A stretch of DNA of 64,000 nt from Stercorarius parasiticus (Eukaryota; Chordata; Aves; Charadriiformes; Stercorariidae). Position 1 is the first letter of the stretch; each line of letters begins with the position of its first letter. The notes below the pieces were generated by a model. The model ran no database searches, was not told the DNA's origin, and was given only the letters and a program-made list of their open reading frames with translations. The translations under genes were made by a program, and so were the position numbers. The stretch lies in contig VWZL01004333.1 in assembly GCA_013396915.1 (NCBI GenBank), forward strand, positions 281,059 through 345,058, read 5' to 3'. Below, piece after piece: positions 63,551-64,000 of the stretch.

Positions 63551-64000
63551 ATACTCTACACAGGCACAGAAAAGTTATATAGTAGATTCAAGGTCACAAA
63601 GAATATGGATGGTAATACTGGCATATATAATATGAGCTTGCTGAGTTCCTACTCAAAGTTTTAGCCTCACTCAATGTTCAATCTATTCATTCCCTCAAGT
63701 ATGGTTATATTCAGCCCATAGCATTTTAATGTACCAGCCTCCTTATTGCATTCCATGAGTTCTAATTGCTTTTGTAGGAAGATCTTGAAACAAAAACTCC
63801 TACTCTGAATCTTGAATTCATCATGTTCATTACAGGAGATCATTATTAAAGATTTTTCTTAGGAAAGGATATGTATTATAAATTGCAGTTTCATAATAAT
63901 ATATGAATCTGTTTCCAGGGATAACCCTTGGCATATACATATGGATTAGTAGAAACTGTTATCTTGGACATAATGACTTACTGTCATTGTAACAAATGAA
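63551..64000. other. Unique AT-rich non-coding DNA (window end)
   Basis: I see no gene, repeat or regulatory cluster that I can support in the last 450 bases. Confidence 0.6.

Noticed and set aside
1..64000. tRNA, rRNA, CRISPR array or bacterial operon
   Set aside because: No cloverleaf with tRNA promoter boxes, no rRNA-like blocks, no spaced direct repeats and no ribosome-binding-site-led gene runs were seen.

Overview
This window is AT-rich, gene-poor nuclear DNA from a vertebrate, most likely a bird. The main evidence is its interspersed repeats: several CR1 LINE copies with typical avian 3' ends (a GATC/CCAACC-type 3' UTR leading into ATTCTATG-like short repeats), and one avian-type endogenous-retrovirus LTR of about 1.1 kb. 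There are no bacterial-style operons, rRNA or tRNA genes, CRISPR arrays or plasmid features. I found no intact protein-coding gene. Nearly all open frames of 60-140 codons are chance openings or fall inside repeats. Species and chromosome cannot be read from the sequence.

Layout. 1-18.7 kb is mostly unique non-coding DNA with homopolymer runs, one E-box-rich segment (about 10.8-11.2 kb), a GAGTAAG/GAGTGTG-rich patch (15.3-15.7 kb) and a more GC-rich stretch (16.2-17.0 kb) that may be an old LTR. 18.78-20.31 kb is a decayed CR1. 20.3-23.3 kb is unique. 23.34-24.39 kb is an internally deleted CR1 (endonuclease plus reverse-transcriptase remnants) with a second, opposite-strand CR1 3' end inserted in its endonuclease region. 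26.51-27.62 kb is a solo-LTR-like ERV element with an unusual run of about 45-50 bp internal repeats. 27.6-43.7 kb is unique DNA with a 15-bp near-perfect AT palindrome (34.46 kb), a possible MIR-type SINE (39.07 kb) and several segments that read like conserved non-coding DNA. 43.78-44.15 kb is an ancient L2-type LINE remnant. 44.89-45.39 kb is a CR1 3' end whose tail has become a two-phase pentanucleotide microsatellite. 45.7-48.3 kb holds two unrecognised, protein-like open segments on opposite strands. 54.6-55.9 kb is a GC-richer island that may be an LTR. 56.81-58.38 kb is the least damaged CR1, carrying most of the reverse-transcriptase domain and broken by a 206-base assembly gap. 62.6-63.55 kb is an ancient CR1/L2-like LINE remnant still readable in its protein motifs.

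How it fits together. The window shows layers of transposon history: amniote-age L2/CR1/MIR-like fossils, then avian CR1 copies (one nested), then an ERV reduced to an LTR. The reverse-transcriptase catalytic Asp-Asp is intact in the 57-kb CR1 but changed in the 19-kb and 24-kb copies (FAND and FADN), which fits their greater decay. No new biological system is established here. The two unexplained protein-like segments at 45.8-46.2 and 48.0-48.3 kb are the best leads for a search.
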